Below are positions 1-11,900 of a stretch of DNA of 49,411 bases, in pieces (the first letter of the stretch is position 1; each line of letters begins with the position of its first letter). The stretch is taken from contig JAUCBJ010002146.1 in NCBI GenBank assembly GCA_032718475.1, forward strand, positions 1 through 49,411, in the 5' to 3' direction. The translations under genes were made by a program, and so were the position numbers. The notes under the pieces are model-generated. The model made no database searches, was not told the DNA's origin, and saw only the letters and a program-made list of their open reading frames with translations. The stretch is from Nemertoderma westbladi. Taxonomy: Eukaryota; Xenacoelomorpha; Nemertodermatida; Nemertodermatidae.

Positions 1-99
1 AACAAAATTGTTACCGAGACGTTAAACAATGCTGGTCCACACACGGTTGGTCTGAAATAGTCCATGGCTAGTGGTAGAGTCGGTTGAGTTACATTAGGA

Positions 100-2121
100 T
101 TACAGAATGAGTCTATCCTGCATCATATTGGGGTTGTTTTTCTCCCGTGCCGCATCCTGCTGTGCTGCATTGTAACACCGAATCTTGCAGAGCATCAACT
201 CGTGCAGATCCTTCCACATCCTCATCTGTTTGATTCCCTCCGAATGCGACTCCTTCACGCTCTTCTGCTTCTCCCTCAGCTGCTTCCCCAGGTTCTCCTG
301 CTCCTGTATCTTTCGCGTGTAAACCTCCCGGTAACTTTTCTTCCGGTCCGTCGGATTGGAACTCGTATAGAGTTTCATCTCCTCTGACACTCGCTGTTGC
401 TGCAACTCGTTCACCCGAATCATCGCGTTTAAGTAATGGAACCGTGACTCTTCCCCGGCCAACTCCTCCCGCAAGGCTCGCACCTCCTGCTCCGCCTTGG
501 ATCGGTTGGCCTCCAACCCCGAGGATATCGTCTCGAACTCCTTCCTCGCGGTCTCGTACTCCGCCTCCGTGCCCTGGAACTCCGAACGTAACGGCCGCAA
601 CTCTTTAATCAACGGCGCCAACGTCTCCTTCTTCTCCCCGATCTTCCTATTCAACTCCTTGACCATCTCGCTAATCTCCTCCAAGGTCTCACTCTTCCGT
701 TGATCCAGGTCCGCCTTCATGGCGCTCACCTTCTCGACTTCTTCCTGAGCGTCATGGAACCCGGCCACCCCGTGTCGCGTCTCCAACTGGTCCAACTTGG
801 CCTTGACCCCCGCGAACCGCTCTCTCAGTATCTCCTCCGACCGCGCCAGCACCCCAACCTCGGCCTTCAACTCTCCCACCTCCGCCTTCTTCCCCTTGTA
901 CTTGGTACTCTTACCTCTCAGCTTCCTCACGTATTCCTTAAAGTCCAACTCCCTCACGGCCGCGTATTCTCCGAGATCGGATGCCTCGCTCCGTTTCTCC
1001 TTCAGTTCGCCTTCCTTCTCCGCCAGTTGCGATCTCAGTTCGCTCAACGTATCCGCCCTGTTCTCTTTCTTCTTGGCTATCATTGAGGCCTGTTGACGGA
1101 ACAACGTTAGTTTATCGTCGATCGGATCCGCCGACATCATCCGTTTCTCCACCAACCCATTCACCTCGCCGTTTAACCCCCGTATCCGACGATGAACTTC
1201 CTCTAAGTCGTTATTAGAGAAGGCAGGTTCGTTAGCAACTCTCTGTAAATCAACAATGGCGCGTTTCTTACTCTCAATCTCTTTAGGAAGCTTATCTTTA
1301 CAGAGATAAACGTGGACTTTAACGTCCTTCTCTAGTTTCTCCAACAAGCCTTCCGGTGTAGAACCCATCGTGTTTAACCGGAGTTCTTTACTTTGCGTCA
1401 GTAGCCGTTGGTACTTCGTCTCAGAATGCATCAGATGATTCCTTTGCTCCAACTTCTGACTCGATATCTTCTTTTCTCTCTCCTTTTCAACCCGAAGTTT
1501 CTTCGCTATGTCCAACATTCTCTCGTGACCAGTAACTCCTTCAACTTTCTTCTTAAGTCGATCAATCCGTTTACTCAACATTTCCTTCTCTTCTTCCATC
1601 TGCTCGATATCCTTCCGTATCTCGGCTGTACTGCACGGCGTGTTCTTCAATCTCTCACCCTCCTTGTGCAACTCGGTAAACTGTTCCACCAGCATCTCGT
1701 ACTGGTTGTATGTCTCCTGTACCGCCTCGTCCAGAAGATGTTCCCTCGGAATGTCCAGTTTGACGAGAAACTTGGCGAGATAAGCTCGTTTCTTTAGATC
1801 CGGCATCTTTTGGAAGAGCCATTGTAGGATGGGGTAGATGACGGGTTTCTCTCCGGCGATTAGACATTGTCGGAACGCCATCGCGTCCATCTGGGGGTTG
1901 TAGCGGAGGACGCGAAGAGAGTTGAGCATCCTGACAACCAACTGATCCGGGTTCTCCTCCCGGATATCATACTTGGGTTTTCCGTCGATATCCGCAAAGA
2001 CGTCGTTTAGGATCTGAATTAGTTGGAGTGGCTGCAGAACGTCGAATGATATCAGGTTGTAAGAACCGTTGAATGGAGGTTTGTTGAGTTCGTCAACAAT
2101 GAATTTGAGTTGTTCAGACAT
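100..2121 (-). CDS. IFT81: Intraflagellar transport protein 81, intronless and full length
   Basis: IFT81 is a core IFT-B protein. With IFT74 it binds tubulin and carries it into growing cilia. The reading frame encodes 673 residues, close to the usual length of about 676, and begins at an ATG followed by SEQLKFIVDELNKPPFNG, the family's conserved start. Residues 1 to about 125 form the calponin-homology-like tubulin-binding head, including a KPVIYPILQWL-type segment. From about 130 to 650 the protein is highly charged heptad sequence (coiled coil, the IFT74 partner region). It ends in DRLIL, as expected for the family. There are no introns, frameshifts or internal stops, although animal IFT81 genes are usually multi-exonic, so a retrocopy or complete intron loss is inferred. 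It lies antisense to AACS and upstream of an AACS exon at 2658, so it probably sits inside an AACS intron. No poly(A) signal is visible in the 99 bp of 3' flank. The identity is very secure; whether this is the functional copy is not. Confidence 0.95.
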   Translation of the reverse strand: MSEQLKFIVDELNKPPFNGSYNLISFDVLQPLQLIQILNDVFADIDGKPKYDIREENPDQLVVRMLNSLRVLRYNPQMDAMAFRQCLIAGEKPVIYPILQWLFQKMPDLKKRAYLAKFLVKLDIPREHLLDEAVQETYNQYEMLVEQFTELHKEGERLKNTPCSTAEIRKDIEQMEEEKEMLSKRIDRLKKKVEGVTGHERMLDIAKKLRVEKEREKKISSQKLEQRNHLMHSETKYQRLLTQSKELRLNTMGSTPEGLLEKLEKDVKVHVYLCKDKLPKEIESKKRAIVDLQRVANEPAFSNNDLEEVHRRIRGLNGEVNGLVEKRMMSADPIDDKLTLFRQQASMIAKKKENRADTLSELRSQLAEKEGELKEKRSEASDLGEYAAVRELDFKEYVRKLRGKSTKYKGKKAEVGELKAEVGVLARSEEILRERFAGVKAKLDQLETRHGVAGFHDAQEEVEKVSAMKADLDQRKSETLEEISEMVKELNRKIGEKKETLAPLIKELRPLRSEFQGTEAEYETARKEFETISSGLEANRSKAEQEVRALREELAGEESRFHYLNAMIRVNELQQQRVSEEMKLYTSSNPTDRKKSYREVYTRKIQEQENLGKQLREKQKSVKESHSEGIKQMRMWKDLHELMLCKIRCYNAAQQDAAREKNNPNMMQDRLIL

Positions 2122-2657
2122 CGTCTGATCGTGACAGCGGAATATAAAATTTAAGAAATATAATTGGCATTTAGGCCTCCCAGTTCTGCAGTTGTTACAA
2201 TATTTGGAATTAATTCAGACTAGAGATGCAGATAACATGCGTGTACTGTACTGAACCGGTACAGTGCAGTAGGCCGCTTTTTCAATAACATAACTTGTGC
2301 TGTTCTGTCTGCCATTCAGCGTTCTTGTAACCAGGCAACGTGCTGCTAGGCGACTATAAAAAAAACAGTTAGTGAAACATTTTTAGTCATAACAACATAA
2401 ACCTTGTTGTTTAATTTATTGGTGCGCCGAGGCCCTACATTAATACTTTTCTGATTTATATAATAAACAAATAAACATAAATTCTACATAATTTTATATC
2501 GATTTACGTGTCAAATTGTAAGTGTTTTATAATATTTAATTTATTTAATAACATAAGTAGGGACAAATTAATCATGCTTTAGACAAAATATTGTAGTCCA
2601 TAGTTACAGTATATTATGTAGTTATGGTAATTAAATTTTTGTTTGTATTACCATCAG
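2122..2657. other. IFT81 5' flank and probable AACS intron
   Basis: This stretch is A/T-rich with no open frame of note. It should hold the IFT81 promoter and 5' leader (read on minus) and the end of an AACS intron (read on plus). That intron ends in ttaccatcag before the exon at 2658. I see no TATA box in a convincing position and no transposon. Confidence 0.4.
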
Positions 2658-2912
2658 GTTCACATGTATACGGACAGCGGGGAGAGCTTGTATGCGTCAC
2701 CCCGTTCCCATGCCAACCAATATATTTCTGGAATGACTCGGATAATATCAAGTACCGGTCGGCGTATTTCGATAAGATTCCGGGTGTCTGGTGTCATGGT
2801 GACTTCTGTTCGTTTAACCAGAGAACCGGAGGCATAACAATGTTGGGAAGGAGTGACGGGACATTGAACCCTAATGGAGTTCGGTTTGGTAGTTCGGAGA
2901 TCTACAGTGTCG
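2658..2912 (+). CDS. AACS: Acetoacetyl-CoA synthetase, antepenultimate exon
   Basis: AACS is a cytosolic ANL-superfamily ligase that turns acetoacetate, ATP and CoA into acetoacetyl-CoA for sterol and lipid synthesis. This exon encodes the end of the large adenylating domain: the strand after GELVC, the A7-type element GVWCHGDFC, and the hinge region [20 protein letters not shown], which is near-diagnostic for AACS. The acceptor is accatcag before 2658 (phase 1). The exon ends at 2912 at cagtgtcg|gttagt (phase 1), giving V-V-D-S-F across the join with 15048. Earlier exons, covering roughly the first two thirds of the protein, are not in the window. The last 32 nt (2881-2912) and the first 8 nt of the intron are the founder unit of the 11-kb array that follows. 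Confidence 0.93.
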
Positions 2913-5900
2913 GTTAGTGTTCGGTTTGGTAGTTAGGAGATCTACAGTGTAGGTTAGTGTTCGGTTTGGTAGTTCGGAGATCTACAGTGTAGGTTAGTGT
3001 TCGGTTTGGTAGTTCGGAGATCTACAGTGTCGGTTAGTGTTCGGTTTGGTAGTTCGGAGATCTACAGTGTAGGTTAGTGTTCGGTTTGGTAGTTCGGAGA
3101 TCTACAGTGTCGGTTAGTGTTCGGTTTGGTAGTTCGGAGATCTACAGTGTCGGTTAGTGTTCGGTTTGGTAGTTCGGAGAGCTACAGTGTAGGTTAGTGT
3201 TCGGTTTGGTAGTTAGGAGAGCTACAGTGTCGGTTAGTGTTCGGTTTGGTAGTTAGGAGATCTACAGTGTAGGTTAGTGTTCGGTTTGGTAGTTCGGAGA
3301 TCTACAGTGTCGGTTAGTGTTCGGTTTGGTAGTTAGGAGATCTACAGTGTAGGTTAGTGTTCGGTTTGGTAGTTCGGAGATCTACAGTGTCGGTTAGTGT
3401 TCGGTTTGGTAGTTCGGAGAGCTACAGTGTAGGTTAGTGTTCGGTTTGGTAGTTCGGAGATCTACAGTGTCGGTTAGTGTTCGGTTTGGTAGTTCGGAGA
3501 TCTACAGTGTCGGTTAGTGTTCGGTTTGGTAGTTCGGAGATCTACAGTGTCGGTTAGTGTTCGGTTTGGTAGTTCGGAGATCTACAGTGTCGGTTAGTGT
3601 TCGGTTTGGTAGTTCGGAGAGCTACAGTGTCGGTTAGTGTTCGGTTTGGCAGTTCGGAGATCTACAGTGTAGGTTAGTGTTCGGTTTGGTAGTTAGGAGA
3701 TCTACAGTGTCGGTTAGTGTTCGGTTTGGTAGTTAGGAGATCTACAGTGTAGGTTAGTGTTCGGTTTGGTAGTTAGGAGATCTGCAGTGTCGGTTAGTGT
3801 TCGGTTTGGTAGTTCGGAGATCTACAGTGTCGGTTAGTGTTTGGTAGTTCGGAGATCTACAGTGTCGGTTAGTGTTCGGTTTGGTAGTTAGGAGATCTAC
3901 AGTGTAGGTTAGTGTTCGGTTTGGTAGTTCGGAGATCTACAGTGCCGGTTAGTGTTCGGTTTGGTAGTTCGGAGATGTACAGTGTCGGTTAGTGTTCGGT
4001 TTGGTAGTTAGGAGATCTACAGTGTCGGTTAGTGTTCGGTTTGGTAGTTCGGAGATCTACAGTGTCGGTTAGTGTTCGGTTTGGTAGTTCGGAGATCTAC
4101 AGTGTCGGTTAGTGTTCGGTTTGGTAGTTCGGAGATCTACAGTGTCGGTTAGTGTTTGGTTTGGTAGTTCGGAGATCTACAGTGTCGGTTAGTGTTCGGT
4201 TTGGTAGTTCGGAGATCTACAGTGTCGGTTAGTGTTCGGTTTGGCAGTTCGGAGATCTACAGTGTCGGTTAGTGTTCGGTTTGGTAGTTCGGAGATCTAC
4301 AGTGTCGGTTAGTGTTCGGTTTGGTAGTTCGGAGATCTACAGTGTAGGTTAGTGTTCGGTTTGGTAGTTCGGAGATCTACAGTGTAGGTTAGTGTTCGGT
4401 TTGGTAGTTCGGAGATCTACAGTGTCGGTTAGTGTTCGGTTTGGTAGTTAGGAGATCTACAGTGTCGGTTAGTGTTCGGTTTGGTAGTTCGGAGATCTAC
4501 AGTGTCGGTTAGTGTTCGGTTTGGTAGTTCGGAGATCTACAGTGTAGGTTAGTGTTCGGTTTGGTAGTTCGGAGATCTACAGTGTAGGTTAGTGTTCGGT
4601 TTGGTAGTTCGGAGATCTACAGTGTCGGTTAGTGTTCGGTTTGGTAGTTAGGAGATCTACAGTGTAGGTTAGTGTTCGGTTTGGTAGTTCGGAGATCTAC
4701 AGTGCCGGTTAGTGTTCGGTTTGGTAGTTCGGAGATCTACAGTGTCGGTTAGTGTTCGGTTTGGTAGTTAGGAGATCTACAGTGTCGGTTAGTGTTCGGT
4801 TTGGTAGTTAGGAGATCTACAGTGTAGGTTAGTGTTCGGTTTGGTAGTTCGGAGATCTACAGTGTCGGTTAGTGTTCGGTTTGGTAGTTCGGAGATCTAC
4901 AGTGTCGGTTAGTGTTCGGTTTGGTAGTTCGGAGATCTACAGTGTAGGTTAGTGTTCGGTTTGGTAGTTCGGAGATCTACAGTGTCGGTTAGTGTTCGGT
5001 TTGGTAGTTCGGAGAGCTACAGTGTCGGTTAGTGTTCGGTTTGGCAGTTCGGAGATCTACAGTGTAGGTTAGTGTTCGGTTTGGTAGTTAGGAGATCTAC
5101 AGTGTCGGTTAGTGTTCGGTTTGGTAGTTAGGAGATCTACAGTGTAGGTTAGTGTTCGGTTTGGTAGTTAGGAGATCTGCAGTGTCGGTTAGTGTTCGGT
5201 TTGGTAGTTCGGAGATCTACAGTGTCGGTTAGTGTTTGGTAGTTCGGAGATCTACAGTGTCGGTTAGTGTTCGGTTTGGTAGTTAGGAGATCTACAGTGT
5301 AGGTTAGTGTTCGGTTTGGTAGTTCGGAGATCTACAGTGCCGGTTAGTGTTCGGTTTGGTAGTTCGGAGATGTACAGTGTCGGTTAGTGTTCGGTTTGGT
5401 AGTTAGGAGATCTACAGTGTCGGTTAGTGTTCGGTTTGGTAGTTCGGAGATCTACAGTGTCGGTTAGTGTTCGGTTTGGTAGTTCGGAGATCTACAGTGT
5501 CGGTTAGTGTTCGGTTTGGTAGTTCGGAGATCTACAGTGTCGGTTAGTGTTTGGTTTGGTAGTTCGGAGATCTACAGTGTCGGTTAGTGTTCGGTTTGGT
5601 AGTTCGGAGATCTACAGTGTCGGTTAGTGTTCGGTTTGGTAGTTCGGAGATCTACAGTGTAGGTTAGTGTTCGGTTTGGTAGTTCGGAGAGCTACAGTGT
5701 AGGTTAGTGTTCGGTTTGGTAGTTCGGAGATCTACAGTGTCGGTTAGTGTTTGGTTTGGTAGTTCGGAGATCTACAGTGTCGGTTAGTGTTCGGTTTGGT
5801 AGTTCGGAGATCTACAGTGTCGGTTAGTGTTCGGTTTGGCAGTTCGGAGATCTACAGTGTCGGTTAGTGTTCGGTTTGGTAGTTCGGAGATCTACAGTGT

Positions 5901-8900
5901 AGGTTAGTGTTCGGTTTGGTAGTTCGGAGATCTACAGTGTCGGTTAGTGTTTGGTTTGGTAGTTCGGAGATCTACAGTGTCGGTTAGTGTTCGGTTTGGT
6001 AGTTCGGAGATCTACAGTGTCGGTTAGTGTTCGGTTTGGCAGTTCGGAGATCTACAGTGTCGGTTAGTGTTCGGTTTGGTAGTTCGGAGATCTACAGTGT
6101 AGGTTAGTGTTCGGTTTGGTAGTTAGGAGATCTACAGTGTAGGTTAGTGTTCGGTTTGGTAGTTCGGAGATCTACAGTGTCGGTTAGTGTTTGGTTTGGT
6201 AGTTCGGAGATCTACAGTGTCGGTTAGTGTTCGGTTTGGTAGTTCGGAGATCTACAGTGTCGGTTAGTGTTCGGTTTGGCAGTTCGGAGATCTACAGTGT
6301 CGGTTAGTGTTCGGTTTGGTAGTTTGGAGATCTACAGTGTCGGTTAGTGTTCGGTTTGGTAGTTCGGAGATCTACAGTGTAGGTTAGTGTTCGGTTTGGT
6401 AGTTCGGAGATCTACAGTGTAGGTTAGTGTTCGGTTTGGTAGTTCGGAGATCTACAGTGTCGGTTAGTGTTCGGTTTGGTAGTTAGGAGATCTACAGTGT
6501 CGGTTAGTGTTCGGTTTGGTAGTTCGGAGATCTACAGTGTCGGTTAGTGTTCGGTTTGGTAGTTCGGAGATCTACAGTGTAGGTTAGTGTTCGGTTTGGT
6601 AGTTCGGAGATCTACAGTGTAGGTTAGTGTTCGGTTTGGTAGTTCGGAGATCTACAGTGTCGGTTAGTGTTCGGTTTGGTAGTTAGGAGATCTACAGTGT
6701 AGGTTAGTGTTCGGTTTGGTAGTTCGGAGATCTACAGTGCCGGTTAGTGTTCGGTTTGGTAGTTCGGAGATCTACAGTGTCGGTTAGTGTTCGGTTTGGT
6801 AGTTAGGAGATCTACAGTGTCGGTTAGTGTTCGGTTTGGTAGTTAGGAGATCTACAGTGTAGGTTAGTGTTCGGTTTGGTAGTTCGGAGATCTACAGTGT
6901 CGGTTAGTGTTCGGTTTGGTAGTTCGGAGATCTACAGTGTCGGTTAGTGTTCGGTTTGGTAGTTCGGAGATCTACAGTGTAGGTTAGTGTTCGGTTTGGT
7001 AGTTCGGAGATCTACAGTGTCGGTTAGTGTTCGGTTTGGTAGTTCGGAGATCTACAGTGTAGGTTAGTGTTCGGTTTGGTAGTTCGGAGATCTACAGTGT
7101 CGGTTAGTGTTCGGTTTGGTAGTTCGGAGATCTACAGTGCCGGTTAGTGTTCGGTTTGGTAGTTCGGAGATCTACAGTGCCGGTTAGTGTTCGGTTTGGT
7201 AGTTCGGAGATCTACAGTGCCGGTTAGTGTTCGGTTTGGTAGTTAGGAGATCTACAGTGTCGGTTAGTGTTCGGTTTGGTAGTTCGGAGATCTACAGTGT
7301 AGGTTAGTGTTCGGTTTGGTAGTTCGGAGATCTACAGTGTAGGTTAGTGTTCGGTTTGGTAGCTCGGAGATCTACAGTGTCGGTTAGTGTTCGGTTTGGT
7401 AGTTCGGAGATCTACAGTGTAGGTTAGTGTTCGGTTTGGTAGTTCGGAGATCTACAGTGCCGGTTAGTGTTCGGTTTGGTAGTTCGGAGATCTACAGTGC
7501 CGGTTAGTGTTCGGTTTGGTAGTTAGGAGATCTACAGTGTCGGTTAGTGTTCGGTTTGGTAGTTCGGAGATCTACAGTGTCGGTTAGTGTTCGGTTTGGT
7601 AGTTCGGAGATCTACAGTCTAGGTTAGTGTTCGGTTTGGTAGTTCGGAGATCTACAGTGTAGGTTAGTGTTCGGTTTGGTAGTTCGGAGATCTACAGTGT
7701 CGGTTAGTGTTCGGTTTGGTAGTTAGGAGATCTACAGTGTAGGTTAGTGTTCGGTTTGGTAGTTCGGAGATCTACAGTGTAGGTTAGTGTTCGGTTTGGT
7801 AGTTCGGAGATCTACAGTGTCGGTTAGTGTTCGGTTTGGTAGTTCGGAGATCTACAGTGTAGGTTAGTGTTCGGTTTGGTAGTTCGGAGATCTACAGTGT
7901 CGGTTAGTGTTCGGTTTGGTAGTTCGGAGATCTACAGTGTCGGTTAGTGTTCGGTTTGGTAGTTCGGAGAGCTACAGTGTAGGTTAGTGTTCGGTTTGGT
8001 AGTTAGGAGAGCTACAGTGTCGGTTAGTGTTCGGTTTGGTAGTTAGGAGATCTACAGTGTAGGTTAGTGTTCGGTTTGGTAGTTCGGAGATCTACAGTGT
8101 CGGTTAGTGTTCGGTTTGGTAGTTAGGAGATCTACAGTGTAGGTTAGTGTTCGGTTTGGTAGTTCGGAGATCTACAGTGTCGGTTAGTGTTCGGTTTGGT
8201 AGTTCGGAGAGCTACAGTGTAGGTTAGTGTTCGGTTTGGTAGTTCGGAGATCTACAGTGTCGGTTAGTGTTCGGTTTGGTAGTTCGGAGATCTACAGTGT
8301 CGGTTAGTGTTCGGTTTGGTAGTTCGGAGATCTACAGTGTCGGTTAGTGTTCGGTTTGGTAGTTCGGAGATCTACAGTGTCGGTTAGTGTTCGGTTTGGT
8401 AGTTCGGAGAGCTACAGTGTCGGTTAGTGTTCGGTTTGGCAGTTCGGAGATCTACAGTGTAGGTTAGTGTTCGGTTTGGTAGTTAGGAGATCTACAGTGT
8501 CGGTTAGTGTTCGGTTTGGTAGTTAGGAGATCTACAGTGTAGGTTAGTGTTCGGTTTGGTAGTTAGGAGATCTGCAGTGTCGGTTAGTGTTCGGTTTGGT
8601 AGTTCGGAGATCTACAGTGTCGGTTAGTGTTTGGTAGTTCGGAGATCTACAGTGTCGGTTAGTGTTCGGTTTGGTAGTTAGGAGATCTACAGTGTAGGTT
8701 AGTGTTCGGTTTGGTAGTTCGGAGATCTACAGTGCCGGTTAGTGTTCGGTTTGGTAGTTCGGAGATGTACAGTGTCGGTTAGTGTTCGGTTTGGTAGTTA
8801 GGAGATCTACAGTGTCGGTTAGTGTTCGGTTTGGTAGTTCGGAGATCTACAGTGTCGGTTAGTGTTCGGTTTGGTAGTTCGGAGATCTACAGTGTCGGTT

Positions 8901-11900
8901 AGTGTTCGGTTTGGTAGTTCGGAGATCTACAGTGTCGGTTAGTGTTTGGTTTGGTAGTTCGGAGATCTACAGTGTCGGTTAGTGTTCGGTTTGGTAGTTC
9001 GGAGATCTACAGTGTCGGTTAGTGTTCGGTTTGGCAGTTCGGAGATCTACAGTGTCGGTTAGTGTTCGGTTTGGTAGTTCGGAGATCTACAGTGTCGGTT
9101 AGTGTTCGGTTTGGTAGTTCGGAGATCTACAGTGTAGGTTAGTGTTCGGTTTGGTAGTTCGGAGATCTACAGTGTAGGTTAGTGTTCGGTTTGGTAGTTC
9201 GGAGATCTACAGTGTAGGTTAGTGTTCGGTTTGGTAGTTCGGAGATCTACAGTGTCGGTTAGTGTTCGGTTTGGTAGTTAGGAGATCTACAGTGTAGGTT
9301 AGTGTTCGGTTTGGTAGTTCGGAGATCTACAGTGCCGGTTAGTGTTCGGTTTGGTAGTTCGGAGATCTACAGTGTCGGTTAGTGTTCGGTTTGGTAGTTA
9401 GGAGATCTACAGTGTCGGTTAGTGTTCGGTTTGGTAGTTAGGAGATCTACAGTGTAGGTTAGTGTTCGGTTTGGTAGTTCGGAGATCTACAGTGTCGGTT
9501 AGTGTTCGGTTTGGTAGTTCGGAGATCTACAGTGTCGGTTAGTGTTCGGTTTGGTAGTTCGGAGATCTACAGTGTAGGTTAGTGTTCGGTTTGGTAGTTC
9601 GGAGATCTACAGTGTCGGTTAGTGTTCGGTTTGGTAGTTCGGAGAGCTACAGTGTCGGTTAGTGTTCGGTTTGGCAGTTCGGAGATCTACAGTGTAGGTT
9701 AGTGTTCGGTTTGGTAGTTAGGAGATCTACAGTGTCGGTTAGTGTTCGGTTTGGTAGTTAGGAGATCTACAGTGTAGGTTAGTGTTCGGTTTGGTAGTTA
9801 GGAGATCTGCAGTGTCGGTTAGTGTTCGGTTTGGTAGTTCGGAGATCTACAGTGTCGGTTAGTGTTTGGTAGTTCGGAGATCTACAGTGTCGGTTAGTGT
9901 TCGGTTTGGTAGTTAGGAGATCTACAGTGTAGGTTAGTGTTCGGTTTGGTAGTTCGGAGATCTACAGTGCCGGTTAGTGTTCGGTTTGGTAGTTCGGAGA
10001 TGTACAGTGTCGGTTAGTGTTCGGTTTGGTAGTTAGGAGATCTACAGTGTCGGTTAGTGTTCGGTTTGGTAGTTCGGAGATCTACAGTGTCGGTTAGTGT
10101 TCGGTTTGGTAGTTCGGAGATCTACAGTGTCGGTTAGTGTTCGGTTTGGTAGTTCGGAGATCTACAGTGTCGGTTAGTGTTTGGTTTGGTAGTTCGGAGA
10201 TCTACAGTGTCGGTTAGTGTTCGGTTTGGTAGTTCGGAGATCTACAGTGTCGGTTAGTGTTCGGTTTGGTAGTTCGGAGATCTACAGTGTAGGTTAGTGT
10301 TCGGTTTGGTAGTTCGGAGAGATACAGTGTAGGTTAGTGTTCGGTTTGGTAGTTCGGAGATCTACAGTGTCGGTTAGTGTTTGGTTTGGTAGTTCGGAGA
10401 TCTACAGTGTCGGTTAGTGTTCGGTTTGGTAGTTCGGAGATCTACAGTGTCGGTTAGTGTTCGGTTTGGCAGTTCGGAGATCTACAGTGTCGGTTAGTGT
10501 TCGGTTTGGTAGTTCGGAGATCTACAGTGTAGGTTAGTGTTCGGTTTGGTAGTTCGGAGATCTACAGTGTCGGTTAGTGTTTGGTTTGGTAGTTCGGAGA
10601 TCTACAGTGTCGGTTAGTGTTCGGTTTGGTAGTTCGGAGATCTACAGTGTCGGTTAGTGTTCGGTTTGGCAGTTCGGAGATCTACAGTGTCGGTTAGTGT
10701 TCGGTTTGGTAGTTCGGAGATCTACAGTGTAGGTTAGTGTTCGGTTTGGTAGTTAGGAGATCTACAGTGTAGGTTAGTGTTCGGTTTGGTAGTTCGGAGA
10801 TCTACAGTGTCGGTTAGTGTTTGGTTTGGTAGTTCGGAGATCTACAGTGTCGGTTAGTGTTCGGTTTGGTAGTTCGGAGATCTACAGTGTCGGTTAGTGT
10901 TCGGTTTGGCAGTTCGGAGATCTACAGTGTCGGTTAGTGTTCGGTTTGGTAGTTTGGAGATCTACAGTGTCGGTTAGTGTTCGGTTTGGTAGTTCGGAGA
11001 TCTACAGTGTAGGTTAGTGTTCGGTTTGGTAGTTCGGAGATCTACAGTGTAGGTTAGTGTTCGGTTTGGTAGTTCGGAGATCTACAGTGTCGGTTAGTGT
11101 TCGGTTTGGTAGTTAGGAGATCTACAGTGTCGGTTAGTGTTCGGTTTGGTAGTTCGGAGATCTACAGTGTCGGTTAGTGTTCGGTTTGGTAGTTCGGAGA
11201 TCTACAGTGTAGGTTAGTGTTCGGTTTGGTAGTTCGGAGATCTACAGTGTAGGTTAGTGTTCGGTTTGGTAGTTCGGAGATCTACAGTGTCGGTTAGTGT
11301 TCGGTTTGGTAGTTAGGAGATCTACAGTGTAGGTTAGTGTTCGGTTTGGTAGTTCGGAGATCTACAGTGCCGGTTAGTGTTCGGTTTGGTAGTTCGGAGA
11401 TCTACAGTGTCGGTTAGTGTTCGGTTTGGTAGTTAGGAGATCTACAGTGTCGGTTAGTGTTCGGTTTGGTAGTTAGGAGATCTACAGTGTAGGTTAGTGT
11501 TCGGTTTGGTAGTTCGGAGATCTACAGTGTCGGTTAGTGTTCGGTTTGGTAGTTCGGAGATCTACAGTGTCGGTTAGTGTTCGGTTTGGTAGTTCGGAGA
11601 TCTACAGTGTAGGTTAGTGTTCGGTTTGGTAGTTCGGAGATCTACAGTGTCGGTTAGTGTTCGGTTTGGTAGTTCGGAGATCTACAGTGTAGGTTAGTGT
11701 TCGGTTTGGTAGTTCGGAGATCTACAGTGTCGGTTAGTGTTCGGTTTGGTAGTTCGGAGATCTACAGTGCCGGTTAGTGTTCGGTTTGGTAGTTCGGAGA
11801 TCTACAGTGCCGGTTAGTGTTCGGTTTGGTAGTTCGGAGATCTACAGTGCCGGTTAGTGTTCGGTTTGGTAGTTAGGAGATCTACAGTGTCGGTTAGTGT

